From: Syncephalis plumigaleata
Taxonomy: Eukaryota; Zoopagomycota; Zoopagomycetes; Zoopagales; Piptocephalidaceae
DNA: 21,544 nt
Assembly (NCBI GenBank): GCA_025201365.1
Contig: JAIXMF010000237.1
Span: 1 to 21,544, forward strand
Reading direction: 5' to 3'
In this document: positions 8,853 through 20,549 of the stretch, one piece after another
How positions within the stretch are numbered: the stretch's first letter is position 1
Layout: the number at the start of each line of letters is the position of its first letter
Translations under genes and position numbers: made by a program
The notes under the pieces: generated by a model
Told to the model about the DNA's origin: nothing
The model's database searches: none
The model's input: the letters and a program-made list of their open reading frames with translations, nothing else

Positions 8853-9056
8853 ACAGATATAACAGAAGGAAGATCAGTTAGATGAATACAATAATACACT
8901 ATTTTATGGTTAATTCATAGATTTACTATTAATATTACTGCTAATAAAAGATGAATAAATGGACCAACTTCATTGGTATACATAAAAATGCCGCCTAAAT
9001 ATGCTTAGAATCACAGAGAAATGAGTGTTATTGATGTAGTTGCTGTAATTGCTTGC
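8853..9056. terminator. Convergent 3' region of the glycosidase and NST1 genes
   Basis: Only 204 bp lie between the two stop codons. Two AATAAA hexamers on the plus strand, at 8943-8948 and 8954-8959, are likely polyadenylation signals for the glycosidase. No matching hexamer was seen on the minus strand for NST1. Confidence 0.55.
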
Positions 9057-12000
9057 TTATGAAATAGATCCCATATAATGATTGTTCATCAATAGAGATG
9101 GATTGCTAGTACTATTACTACTATTGCCGCTATTATTAGCATTGTTATTAGTATTACTACTATTACTATCATTGCCATTCTCTACATGAGTAGTAGTAGT
9201 ACGCCATATTCCCTGAGTATTGGCACCAGGTGGCATAGTTAGATAGGATGGCCATCCATCCACTATATTGGATGTAGTATTAGTAGCAGTATTAGTAGCC
9301 ATTGATGGATGCATCATTGTGGATTGATGTAACTGATGATGATGATATTGTTGTTGTTGTTGTTGTTGCTGATAAGATTGATGTAGCTGATGATGTGCAT
9401 GTAGTTGCGGTGTTGTAGTAGATGTATTCGAAGGCTGACCATAGAGTGATATGGATGTACCACCCGGTGTAATGGTTTCCGGTTCAAATCGTGTCAATAG
9501 TAGATCTGGTTGTGTTGGGTGTGATCTAAATGCAAATTGACCCCGTGATATATCACTCAATCCCATACGATTGGGAGGTGCTCCATCCATAGACGGTGGT
9601 AATGCTGAGGCACTTGGTTGTCTATACGTGCACGCATGATATAAATCACGCTGACTACAAGGGAATCCCGGGAACATTTCCAGATAGGCTGCGTACAAAG
9701 CACCAAATGGTAGATAGTCCATACGCATACCTGTTTGATAAGCACGAGCTGTCTCTAGTTTGAAATAGACTGCCACTGCCCGTTCTCTAATACTTAGATA
9801 GATATCCTTTAATGGACAATATCATTGATCAATGGATTAGCTAATTAATGATATGCTAATGTAATAGGCTATGTCATTCACTTACTGTATTTGAATTGTA
9901 TGAATTCATTTGTCCCATTACAGGATTCATAACAGATATCGGCAGTATATTCGTATTAGTTGAAGCAGGTATGGATGTTGTATTAGTACTAGTAGTAATA
10001 GCACTAGCAGCAGTATTCAATACAGTAGGTAACCAGTCAATAGTATTATTATTGTTACTTGTATGATAGAGTTGTGAAGGACCCATAGGTGGTGTAAGTG
10101 TAGAATGGATCGGCATACCAGTCGAGAATGGATCAAATGTAGTTGTAGCGGTGGAGGATTGCACAGCTGTCGTCTGATATGAATGTTGACGCCAATTATT
10201 CTGTCTATGATGTTCACCTTCATTACTAAATGAATGTCGACGACCAAGTAATTGACCTTGATCTAATTAGTAATAGTATACATGTATACATAGATAAGCA
10301 TTTATTAATCATGATTAGTAGTATAGTTACTTACCTCGATTACTAGCAAATAATGTATTAGAGAATAGTGAGTCTCCCGTCGTTGTTAGCGGTGCTGATA
10401 ATGTCGACTCCATAAATGGATCCTTATTATCACTAGGAGATAGTAATGACGTTGTAGTATTAGATTCATTCGTGGAGATGGCCAATGTACGACGTATTGT
10501 CGTCTCTTCTGATTGACTTCGTTGTTCGGCCATCCTAGATGATGATGATGCTGATGACGATGACACTAGCAATGGACGTGATTCAGGTATGGATGCACTG
10601 CTTGTTGTCTCAGATGATCCATGATGACGTGATACACCACTACCGATAATACCTACTTTACGAATATCAGGTACGGGTGACATGGATCTAGACTGGATGG
10701 GTGATGTACTTGCTGCTGGTAGTAATCCTGTACCAAGTTGAAGTGGGAATACCGGTGGTTGATCAAGTATTGTCGGTGTATGATGTACGGGTGGTGCAGC
10801 AGCAGCAGCGACAAATGGCAGAAGAGATGCATGCGGTGACACCGGTAATATACCAGCTATTGGTGATGTCAAAGGAGGAATGATTTCTGTATGTGTTGGT
10901 ATACTGGATACCGCTGATGCTTGAGACAACAAGGTTACCAATGGAGAATGAGTTGCTATCATTGACGGGGACAGTAGAGGTGTTGTAGATGGATGTGTGG
11001 TTACAGAATGAATAGTTGTTATAGGTGCACAAGTAGATGTCGAATTATCAGGTAAATGTCCAGTTTCATTCGATGTACTTGTAGGAGGAATAGATTCAGT
11101 TACTGATTGTTGTTGCGGCTGTTGCTTCTTGGTAGGTTTAACACTTTTTGCAGGTGATGATATTGCAGTTGTAACTTTGCTGGTAGTAGTTGTTGTTGTC
11201 GTTGATTCCGTGTCTGGCTTCAATGATTTCGTATTATCTGATGTAGTCGATGCTTTGTTAGTAGATATCGAACGATCCTTGCCATTATTATTAGTAATGG
11301 CTTCCTTCTTCGGTTTATCTTCAGATTCCTTCTTCTTCTTCTTGGATGTGGCAGTTGCAGTTTTCAATTGTCGTTCTCGTTCCCGTTCTTTCTCTTGACG
11401 TCGTTTCTCTTCTTCCTTACGACGCTTTTCTTCCTCGCGTGCACGCTTCTCCTCTTCACGTCGTTGTCGTTCTTGCTCTTGACGACGTCGCTCTTCTTCC
11501 TTACGTCGTTGCTCCTCTTTACGACGTTCCTCCTCTTCGGCACGTTTCTTCGCCTCTTGCTGTTGTCGTTCCTCTTCTCGTTGTTGTTTCAACTGCCGTT
11601 TACGATCCTTTTTGCGTTCTTTATCTCGCTGCTTCTTTTGCTCCTTCTCTTGCTTCTGTCTCTCCTCCTCTTCAATCTCTTGTAGCAGTTGCTCTTGTCG
11701 TTCACGTGCCACCTAGTATATTCAATTATGAATGACAGTATCCAATATTATTAGTATGCTGCTTACCTTCTCTCTATACGCCGTGAGTACACGTTGCTCA
11801 AAGAGACGAGCTGCAAATGTTTGAAACATCTTACGCCCCTCCTCCATTCTTTGCTCTTCCGTTAATGGATCCTACATTGCTGGTTAGCGAATACTACTCT
11901 AATACCCCTCTCTATTAATGTTGCCGTCATTCACCTCATCTAAGTCTTCATCTTCATATTCCTCGTCGTCATACTCCTCTTCCTCCTCGTACACTTCTTC

Positions 12001-13951
12001 TTGTTCGTAGGCTATGTCATCCTCCTGTTGAAGTCGTCGTTCTGCCAAACGTTCCATCATGTCCAAGAACTTTTTACCATCGTTTTGTAGTAGATCATCG
12101 GCCACCGTTAGAATACCGCCTAATTCATATGTACGTGCTTCAGTTCATTTGTATACATGTATATCGATAATAATACTAATCATTCTAATAGTTATTACTA
12201 TATATACCTTTAACTGTTAGACTGCTGCCAAAATTGAAATATGAACTGCGTATATCGGCCATTCGATCGCGTGAGATACCATCGATATGAGATTGATCAT
12301 GATGATCGTAGTATAGATTGATATTAACTTCATCATCACTAGCATCGACATGATCATCGATTGCTTCATTGCCATTATGATGATGATGATGATGATGATG
12401 ATGGTGATGATCAAGTTCATGTCTGACGTGTTCATCGATACATGTGTCCCTATCATCTAATTCTACATGAATTGCATTGTCATGAAGATCATCGTCTTGA
12501 TTACACTAAATATCATATATTCATTAGATGTCTATGGCTCATTTGTACCTTACTAACAATATACTAACCGATTGTGCCTGATGTATGTCCGATATCAATG
12601 TAGATGCATCTGTATGATTTGGTTCCGTGTTGTCTTCATTCAGTGTTTGTTTTGTTACTTTCTGTGTAGATGATGATGATGATGATGGTGAGAATGTCTG
12701 TTTGGTACGAGATGCATTGGCGGTATTGGTACATGTGTGCTTAGCTAATAGTTCTTCATCTGACCAAGTATCAGATGGTTCACTCGATTCATTCCTAAAT
12801 CTTAACTGTTGATGTTGCTTTTGTTGTTGTTGCTGTTGCTGTTGCTGTTGTTGGTTAGCGTATTGTTCTAGTTCTTCATAATACGCATCGTATAAGATCT
12901 CCAATTCCTCTTCAATAGCAGTGCGCTTCCTACCACAAAATGAACATGAGCAGTTACGCTTTTGTTGCTCCTTAAGCTTCTGCAGCACGGCCTCCTTCTC
13001 AACTTTAACCAATGCACGTCGCTCCTCCTCGCCAAGCTGCAACCAGAACTCGCGTATCTTTTGTCGATTATCGTATGTGTCATTGCTCCATAGATCATAG
13101 TCATAGTGCGAGTCGTACGCTTGCATCTGATACTGATAGCGGTCATCGTGAAATCGCTCGTATAATTCGGCGTGTTGCATCGTTTCATCGGCATAGTGAA
13201 TGTCACTGTCGTTGTTTCTCATGCTCGTTGCCATCTTATTCTTACGATGCTTCTTTTTCTTTTTCTTACCACCATTCGATGTCAAATTGCCATGCTGATG
13301 TGTTGCTAATGGCAGTGTAGATGCTGCTGCCATGGGTATATCCAATGATGCTGATGCTGCCGCTGCCATTGCATGATGATCATTCGCGCAACATTCGTGA
13401 TGATTCTGATTGTGAACGAGATTACCCGTGATCACTTCTTGAGGTAGATGATGACGTCGTCGCTGACGTCGCCTGGATCCGGCCACTTTAACACCACTTG
13501 TATGATTGATCATATTGCCGCCTGTACTAGGAGTTGCACTGCTGCCGTTCATGCTACCGGAATACCCGCTGGAAACGGAACATTCGGATTCGCTACCTCT
13601 TGCGGAAAGACGCGTGTCAGGATATCGCCTTGCATTCAAATGTCGCTGGTGTTGTTGCTGTTGCTGTTGCTGTTGCTGGTCAATACGACAAGCCGTGTCA
13701 TATGCCACGACGTCCAGCGCAGCATCAATATCGTGTGTAGTATGCCTCGTCGAATCCGTTTGCTTCCTCCTAGACTTGTCCATTTTGTGTGTTCCATTCC
13801 CATCATGCGTAGCTATGGTGTGTTCCTTGCAATTTCTCGACAATATTGCATAGTTTGCCGGTTGCTCCTCCGAAGTTGTATGATGTTGACTGGCAATACG
13901 TGCTGGCGGTGGTAAGGTCTCCTCGGCTGGAAACCTACGCTGTGTTGTCAT
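9057..13951 (-). CDS. NST1: Stress response protein NST1
   Basis: Seven exons on the minus strand: 12569-13951, 12208-12505, 11935-12119, 11767-11871, 10335-11712, 9886-10262 and 9057-9806. They join in frame to 1491 residues; introns are 54-88 nt. NST1 hallmarks appear in order. [12 protein letters not shown] tract (about 238) is followed by [21 protein letters not shown] and a [10 protein letters not shown] cysteine motif (about 299-345). [12 protein letters not shown] follows, then [12 protein letters not shown] across intron 2, an acidic run, and [16 protein letters not shown]. Next is a long Glu/Arg/Lys helix (about 657-770) and a Ser/Thr/Gln-rich tail. Poly-Gln (about 93 and 366) and poly-His runs are present. 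In yeast NST1 is linked to salt tolerance; other fungal NST1 proteins are reported as stress-related. Biochemistry is unclear. The last intron (9807-9885) uses acceptor AAAG because the nearer TTAG breaks the frame. The C-terminal exon is the least certain part. The gene is convergent with the glycosidase and divergent from the zinc-finger gene. Confidence 0.93.
12376..12403 (-). repeat. ATG/CAT microsatellite coding for poly-His in NST1
   Basis: The GAT repeat on the plus strand reads as consecutive CAT codons on the minus strand, giving a run of about ten histidines in NST1 exon 2. Confidence 0.85.
12813..12853 (-). repeat. CAA/CAG repeat coding for poly-Gln in NST1
   Basis: Alternating CAA and CAG codons on the minus strand encode about 12 glutamines right after the conserved [13 protein letters not shown] motif. 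A second such tract lies near 13648-13680. Both keep the reading frame. Confidence 0.85.
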
Positions 13952-14201
13952 TGCAATAAGTTCCTATCAAATAGTTGCTACAATAATAATAAGAGTAGTA
14001 GTAATAGAAATAAGAGTCGGTTAGATATGATCCATTGTGTGTTACCCCGATAGAACAATAAAATAGCTGGCGTACTGCTGATATTACGCAACATATATGT
14101 TGTAATTCAACAAGAAAAAGGGGGAAGAGTACTAGTACTGACGACGACCAAGTAGCTATTAGCGGTTGACGAGTCAAGCTTTAGGGGTTTGTATAAGGAG
14201 G

Positions 14202-14274
14202 TATATATATATATATATATGCGTGTGTATGTATATGCATGTATGCGTTTGCGTGTTTGCGTGTTTGCGTGTAT
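14202..14274. repeat. TA dinucleotide run followed by GCGTGTTT tandem repeats
   Basis: An uninterrupted TA run at 14202-14220 is followed by a GT/GTAT-rich stretch. Near 14245-14274 there are about three and a half copies of an 8-base unit, GCGTGTTT. It lies about 250-320 bases upstream of the NST1 start codon and may be in its leader or promoter. Confidence 0.8.
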
Positions 14275-15891
14275 CTCGTTAACAGCAGTTGATCAGCTGG
14301 CTGAATAGTGCATACAGCTTTCTTATGGGTCTATCCGCAATTCATTCTCAATTCAAAGCTACACTTACTGTACTGTGTATGATTGTCGATAACCGTTCTT
14401 GATTGCTACTTAAAATATGTATATGTAGAGTATATATAGATATATAGATATCAAAAAAGCTACTGAATCCGTCAGAAGAATACGTATGTATGCGTTGTAA
14501 AGAATAAAAAAGCAAAGAAAACCTTGCGTGTAGCGAATAGAACAATAGCTGTAGTCGTCACTCAAGAATGATACCCGTAGTAGAAGTGCTAATAGTTGAA
14601 AAAGAATATGTAAATAAGCACAGACAATTATTATAGGATGCCAATAGACTGGAAAGGTGTTAGGATCTCGAGCAAGTAATCCGCAACCAGGAATAACCAA
14701 GGATCTGCTAGAGCAGAGATAATGTGAATTGCGCTACTGAAGACGTGCCGTGTACTGGATTTGGATAGAGGTGCACGCTAGCGAATAGAAAGGTATGAGA
14801 TGTCGTAGTGACAACGATGAAAGGAAGAAAAGAATGTCTGCCGTAAAGAGAGTGGTGGTAATATTTGTTGAGAGAAGTGATTATTGATTATTATGATGAT
14901 GATTATTAGTGTACGAATCTATGAGCAAAGAATGATGGTCGTGTGAATGTGTAGACATTATGATTACATTGTTGCCAACAATGAGACTGACATCAAAACA
15001 ACAAAAAACAACAACTGCGAACAACAATGACCTGCATCGGTCTAGATAGAATGCCATGTCATTGTAAAGTAGATTCATGTAAGCATACTATAATGGGCCA
15101 TTGAACGGCATGATTAATAGATAGTAAATTGCAATGAGTAATAAAGCAGTTAATAGTGTCATAGCATTCTCGTATTTCTAATTAATAAAGTATCGTTTCA
15201 TTTAATAATCAAATAGCATAACATCGCTTTAGTAATGATGAATATCTTATGATAGACTATTGTACACGAATACTTGTAATGGTTGGCTTCTTCTTCTAGG
15301 AATAATTGATTGTTTTTGTACATATACGATCCGTTTGTATCGTAATGATGAGATGGTGTGCCATTAATGATTGCCATTCATCAATGCGGACTCTGAACTA
15401 CTACAAATACTGTAAGAGTACTCCGCTCATAGTAAGTAATGAACGGTATACAAGCATCGCATCTTCCTAAACTGTAATGGATGTACGCATACGAAATACT
15501 ACTATAGCGTATAATTCGGATATTTTGTCAATGCCAAGAATAGCCATAGGTAATTATTGCCAAACGTACAATGTAAATTATGCTAAACCTATGATAAATT
15601 TAACAAAACGACTGTCTCCATGTATCTCCTTGTTTTTCTTTTCTCGCGCATCCTAGTACGGATAGCTTTTCCACGTAGGTTGTATTGTCGTGTGGCCCAT
15701 GCGTTTCACTTTTACTGGTATGTTTAGTGTGCTCTCCGTACATTGGAAACAAGTTGCAAATCCCTTTTCTAACAAATGTCTCAGTAGTTACTTTCCGGCG
15801 AAACGCCGACTTTGAACTATGACACACTACGTGGAGTGAGTGGCAATGGAAGCTATCACTACTATGCTCAAAATCTAAACCGATAATTAGT

Positions 15892-15920
15892 TACACACAT
15901 ACACATGCACGCGCACGCAT
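15892..15920. repeat. CA-rich simple repeat
   Basis: An imperfect ACACAT/CACGCG stretch, not part of any supported gene. A similar CA/GA-rich stretch lies at 16689-16732. Confidence 0.6.
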
Positions 15921-16688
15921 TGTAGTACCATTATTGTAGTCGCAATCGTAGTTGTCACAGCTATAATTAGATAAAAGTAATACAAGTGTTCTCCTTTCAT
16001 TCGATCATAATCAACGTGATTATACAAATGTTTTGTACATTTAGAATAGCAACGAAGAAAGAAAGAGAGCATGTTAGTTGCAATGCAAATGGATGATATC
16101 ATATATCTGAATTGCAATAGGAAAGCATGCTACTACTAAATATTTCCATCGTTGTTGTAATAACGACTAGATAGTAAGCTAGTACATTGCTCACTTTCTC
16201 CTGTGGCATACCTACACAGTACTAGACGTGCTGATGTAAAAAATGGACAACGGCCGGGTTCTTAATGCTAGGAATACCGTTGAAAACACGAACTTTCTAG
16301 AATAATTATAATTAATCGATAGCGGCGAGTGTTATCGATTTACTGCTATTGTAAGACATACGGGTTACGACGATTGATGATTGCGGGTTTGACGAGCTTC
16401 TCTTCTTACTTCAGGAACACACTGTAGTGCTTTCATTTGAAACAGAGTAGATCTGATGGTTTATGGAATTCCACGCAGAAATCCGTAACTAAGGGTGAAT
16501 TGAGTGTGGTATGAGCGGACCAGCCATATGTATCTATTTTTCTTTTTTAACGTGCAAACAACTACAGATATGGAAGCACGAGCATTGTTCGGTACGAGTT
16601 AATGCCGTGGCATTCCCTTTTTCTCTTTGACGTCTATCCATATTATTGTTAGAAGCTGTACTGTAATGCTCAGTTACCTGAACACATA

Positions 16689-16732
16689 GTGCACACACAT
16701 ACAACACAGAGAAAGAGCACACACACACACAT
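16689..16732. repeat. CA microsatellite
   Basis: Two runs of CACACA separated by an AGAGAAAGAG-type segment, in the NST1/zinc-finger intergenic region. This repeat explains the Cys/Val-rich minus-strand open frame there, which I reject as a gene. Confidence 0.7.
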
Positions 16733-18297
16733 TTACTTGGCAAAATTAGCAATAAACTTGTTTTTCTTTAACATCATGGAATGTTCGACAAAGTTACATA
16801 GTCGATTGTAAACTTCTAACTCTGATTTTTTACAAAAGTATCAGCTTTCAAGCTTTGACACTTTGACTAGTGGGACTACCCGGTTTGAGACTATCAGTCT
16901 GTATTGATCTACTAGGCCTTTTTTTGCGCCTGCACATTGATACCAAAAACGACGCGCTTCGGCAATTGTGCTCTCCCCCTGCGGTTTCCTAAACACGAGC
17001 TTCTAATGATTACGCTGAACATACGCGGTAAACAGAGGAGGTATCGCGGATGTTCTATCGGCTGTTTTGTTGCAGTATACGGTCCTTTTTTGTTCATTAA
17101 TCGATCAACCTATATGGGGAATTCCTCACAAATTGCACCGTCACCATTTGCGTTCTTGGCGTATTCAATGACCATACCACTCTACCGATACCGATTGACA
17201 TCTTGACAAGTGTACGATAATTCATATGAACAATGCTTATACTTTGAATGAAAATAAAATAAAACCTTTCATATCAATTAATATGTATATTGTCGAGTAG
17301 ATCTGCGGTAATTGTTGCAAAAAATTACGGCACTCGGCAAAGTTAAAACTGGGGTATACGGAGCTCTAAATAAAACTAGCCGTATATCCAATAAGCCAAG
17401 GTGATATAAAACGTGAACCGAACGCTAGCATGAGGATTAAAACGCGAGATTATAAATAAATCAATGTGTTTGCTGCTGCTGTGTCCTTTCTTCCCTCCAC
17501 CAACAACATCAACATCAATAACAATCGCTATCAACTACATCGCTACTTGTGGCGCCGTAAATCAGTGCCATATCCATCGTTCACTTTTATCTGTCTTATT
17601 TACCGTATCAAAAAAACAAGCATCCTCCCTATAAACTCATATAGTACCAGTTTCCCTATTCCATCGGTAAGTGTTCGTTGTCATGGTATTGAGTAGGCGG
17701 CGCATCAAATAGTAATAACAACTATCATTGTCCGCTCGACAATAATAGCGTAATATCAAGCAGAAATTAATTGAGACTTATTCAATATGCTTTCCTTGGT
17801 GATTATTGCCGTGTAGTCCGTGTATCCACTAATGGATACTTTGGCTTCTTTCCATCTGCACTACTCTTGTATAGTTTTGTTGATATTACGCGTTTATACT
17901 TTATAATAGTCAGTGTTCGAACATTGTATATTTACCTTTTTTTCCCTTCAACTGCATCATAGCATTCAAACGGTATCTAATTCATTCGTTTCTTCATCCG
18001 TTATTGCGCGTATTATTTGCTTGTACATATATCTTGAATTACACCAAGGCATTATGCTTTTGTAATAGCATCATTATCATTCTGAATATCATTGTAATCA
18101 TTCGACTAGCTTACTAACACTAATCAATTACACGTCTATTTCATCAGGCATTTATTTGGAAGGTTATCTCTCAAGCTGGTTTTACACGTAGTATTTTACA
18201 TACTGCTTACTTGGGTAACATTCTAAATTTACTTTCTCGCTCTCCGATTACTTTTACAACTAATATACTCCATTTGGAGCAACATTATTTACTATCG

Positions 18298-18360
18298 GTA
18301 AGCGTCATTTATTCATATAGTTTGTATCTAACTCACTTATTATTATTATCATCCTCACAG
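18298..18360 (+). other. Probable intron in the 5' leader of the zinc-finger gene
   Basis: Donor GTAAGC, branch-like CTAAC and acceptor CTCACAG delimit 63 nt. The length is a multiple of three and contains no stop, so an open frame runs straight through it and wrongly suggests a longer hydrophobic N-terminus. Confidence 0.6.
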
Positions 18361-18426
18361 CTTCATCTGTCTGGCTGTTTACTTCTTATTAATACGGCGA
18401 ATAATTGTTACGACAAGCTTAGGAAA

Positions 18427-20043
18427 ATGCTATCAACTGGTGAGTTATCATTATTACGCGTTTTGAATGTCGCACCAATATTATTCGTATCTATACTTTT
18501 ACTAATACATCAATTAGCACGTCTAGACTTTGCAAGCAACAGTGCAATGAAGAAACCGCATCAACTTCGAGCGTTGGATCTTCCACAATGCTTGCCTACT
18601 CGTCGTACTGATTCACTACCCGAACTAGCCGTACCTTATAGTCCCGTAGGAGGAGCGGAGAAATCCACGACCTTCTCCTTACCGCCAATATCCTCGCTCA
18701 TTAATAACGCGGAAGATCTAACTGAGGAATATCCATCTTTTCCTGATTTAAATGATGGCGATGCAAGGAATACGGCAAACGTGCCCTTCTTTAATTCCGC
18801 ACTAGCGATATTCATCCGATACACGCTCATTCCTTGGCCGTATCGCCGGCAACTAATGGCAATCGATGTACAAGTGCTCGACCACTCATCACTCACACTT
18901 GTCTTCACCAGAAACATCAACGCCATCCAAGCATGCTGCCATTTAAGTGTGCTACCATCTTCAAACGCGTTCCAATACACACCGTATTATTGCGAGACTC
19001 AACAGCAACCGCAGCCTCAACATTTGGAGACGGGCGTAACGCCAATATGGCATCGTGATGATCACCAAACGCATTGTGATGGTTTGATGTATCGGCATGT
19101 GTCACACAGGAGTTCCTCCGACAAGCCACCAGTGTTCCATTCTTATCACCGCCATCATCGTGCATCAACACGAGTATTAAGGGAAGAAACCACGTATGAA
19201 TATTCAAGTTATGCCTACCAGTCCTATTATAGCGTATCAGATAATCAATGGGTGACCGCTGGTGGTATCCCGGCGAATGACGAGACAATGCCGCAAGCCA
19301 GCGTTTCACATGAACGTGTCCACCACCTAAGCTGTCATGAAACGCATGCCTCCACCTCGCAATCGATACCCCTCATTGCTGATAGTGCTTCCCCTGCGTC
19401 CCACGCTGAAAATCCGAATCCGAATATTGCAGCCATCGCGGCTCTAAGCACTTCATACACGCCAATGGACCAACCCGTACGGCCTATCGTTAACAATAAG
19501 GCACGCGAGCACGTCTGTCCCGAGTGCGGTCGTGCCTTTCAACGAGCCGAACATGTGCGGCGACATCAGCGCACTCACACGAACGAGCGTCCGTTTGTTT
19601 GTCCGCATCAGGATTGCGGTCGTGCATTTGGTCGATCCGACAATTTGAACGCACATTTACGCAGTCATGAAAAGAAGCAAAAGAAGTATAATTACAATCG
19701 CAGCTTAAGACAACGCAATGTTTTCCGTAATTTCATATTTCACGTTGACATGAACAAGACAAATGAGTATGAAACTGACAATACAAGCTTACTACACCAC
19801 AATGATGGTTTGCCGGTGTATAATAATCCGAATGATTTCACCGGTATGCTAGATAGACCGTATTGGATGGCGTATGATGATGGCTCGGAGGAGCATACCG
19901 GTCTATCTCCAGTGGCCTCATTCAACGGTCATAGCAAGTCTGTCTCTCCAGACTCGACTATTTCTCACTCATCATCAACATCATCATCATCATCAGTACC
20001 AGGCTATTGCTCAAATACACCATCTTTATCGCCATCTTTCTAA
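18427..20043 (+). CDS. Two-finger C2H2 transcription factor, Msn2/Com2-like
   Basis: Inferred exons 18427-18439 and 18518-20043 give 512 residues. The 78 nt intron (18440-18517) has donor GTGAGT, branch TTACTAAT and acceptor AATTAG. ATG 18427 has an AAAATG context; the frame is open back to 18211, but that extension crosses two intron-like segments. Two tandem C2H2 fingers lie at residues 338-358 (C-x2-C-x12-H-x3-H, helix RAEHVRR) and 366-388 (C-x4-C-x12-H-x3-H, helix RSDNLNA), joined by TNERPF. The DNA-contact positions R.EH..R and R.DN match those of yeast Msn2/Msn4, so a target close to the stress element AGGGG is expected by family rule. A basic stretch follows the fingers. The N-terminal two thirds are low in structure and rich in His, Ser and Tyr; the tail is Ser-rich. 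It would act in the nucleus. Msn2, Com2 and CreA-like factors cannot be separated without a tree. Confidence 0.8.
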   Translation: MLSTGELSLLRVLNVAPILFVSILLLIHQLARLDFASNSAMKKPHQLRALDLPQCLPTRRTDSLPELAVPYSPVGGAEKSTTFSLPPISSLINNAEDLTEEYPSFPDLNDGDARNTANVPFFNSALAIFIRYTLIPWPYRRQLMAIDVQVLDHSSLTLVFTRNINAIQACCHLSVLPSSNAFQYTPYYCETQQQPQPQHLETGVTPIWHRDDHQTHCDGLMYRHVSHRSSSDKPPVFHSYHRHHRASTRVLREETTYEYSSYAYQSYYSVSDNQWVTAGGIPANDETMPQASVSHERVHHLSCHETHASTSQSIPLIADSASPASHAENPNPNIAAIAALSTSYTPMDQPVRPIVNNKAREHVCPECGRAFQRAEHVRRHQRTHTNERPFVCPHQDCGRAFGRSDNLNAHLRSHEKKQKKYNYNRSLRQRNVFRNFIFHVDMNKTNEYETDNTSLLHHNDGLPVYNNPNDFTGMLDRPYWMAYDDGSEEHTGLSPVASFNGHSKSVSPDSTISHSSSTSSSSSVPGYCSNTPSLSPSF

Positions 20044-20549
20044 TTATGCTAATCTCGTATCATTACTATCACTATCATATAATGGTGCATATCTGTCGTG
20101 TTCAGGTAACACCGATGACCGTAAAATGTCATTATATGCACCACACTTGTTCATTTGTTATTAATCCATAGCAACGTATACGCAAACACCTATCTACTTG
20201 TTTACCTTCATATCTATCTACCTTCATATACGTACATATACACATGCATATTTGTCGTTATCTTCTTTTTACACTATTAGTTATTTTTTTTGTTTCTTTC
20301 CCCGTGGAACACGTAATAATTTAAGCAACCTTTTTGTTGCTGTCGCTTCATCTAAGCAATCAAGTAGCGTTCACTTTGAAGTTACGCTAATGATGAAGAA
20401 TATATCGATTATTGCAAATGCGCACAATTATTGCGAATGACATATAATAAATAAGTATTCAACTATACTGAAATGAGACACATCAGACGTGACAACAATA
20501 TTATATACACGTCATGATACGCTTATATCCATTTGCAATTACAATGTAA
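20044..20549. other. 3' region of the zinc-finger gene, convergent with galactokinase
   Basis: This 506 bp stretch between two stop codons holds no supported gene. AATAAA at 20446-20451 may end the zinc-finger transcript. Short open frames such as 20198-20440 have no domain. Confidence 0.5.
20446..20451 (+). terminator. Possible polyadenylation signal of the zinc-finger gene
   Basis: AATAAA about 400 bases past the stop at 20043. It is the clearest plus-strand candidate I saw before the galactokinase stop. Confidence 0.35.

Larger units (their letters stand above)
13952..18426. other. 4.5 kb divergent intergenic region between NST1 and the zinc-finger gene
   Basis: No supported gene was found on either strand. 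The short open frames here (for example 15600-15827 minus and 16937-17206 plus) show no domain, no matching splice context and no codon structure. The region must hold the promoters and probably long 5' leaders of two divergently transcribed regulatory-type genes. Contents noted: TA and GCGTGTTT repeats next to NST1, two CA-rich stretches, and AGGGG/CCCCT pentamers at 14119-14123, 14183-14187 and 16976-16980. That pentamer count is not above chance for this length. Confidence 0.6.

Noticed and set aside
11129-11735. Plus-strand hydrophobic frames opposite NST1 exon 5
   Set aside because: Complement of the Glu/Arg/Lys-rich coding repeat; the Phe/Leu/Val runs are the expected antisense product.
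13448-13915. Plus-strand Cys-rich and Leu-rich frames opposite NST1 exon 1
   Set aside because: Antisense of the poly-Gln and low-complexity coding region of NST1.
15600-15827. 75-residue minus-strand frame in the large intergenic region
   Set aside because: No recognisable motif and no neighbouring exons in phase; compatible with chance.
16534-16752. Cys-rich minus-strand frame that looks like a small secreted peptide
   Set aside because: The cysteines come from a CA microsatellite read in one frame; there is no signal peptide and no regular spacing.
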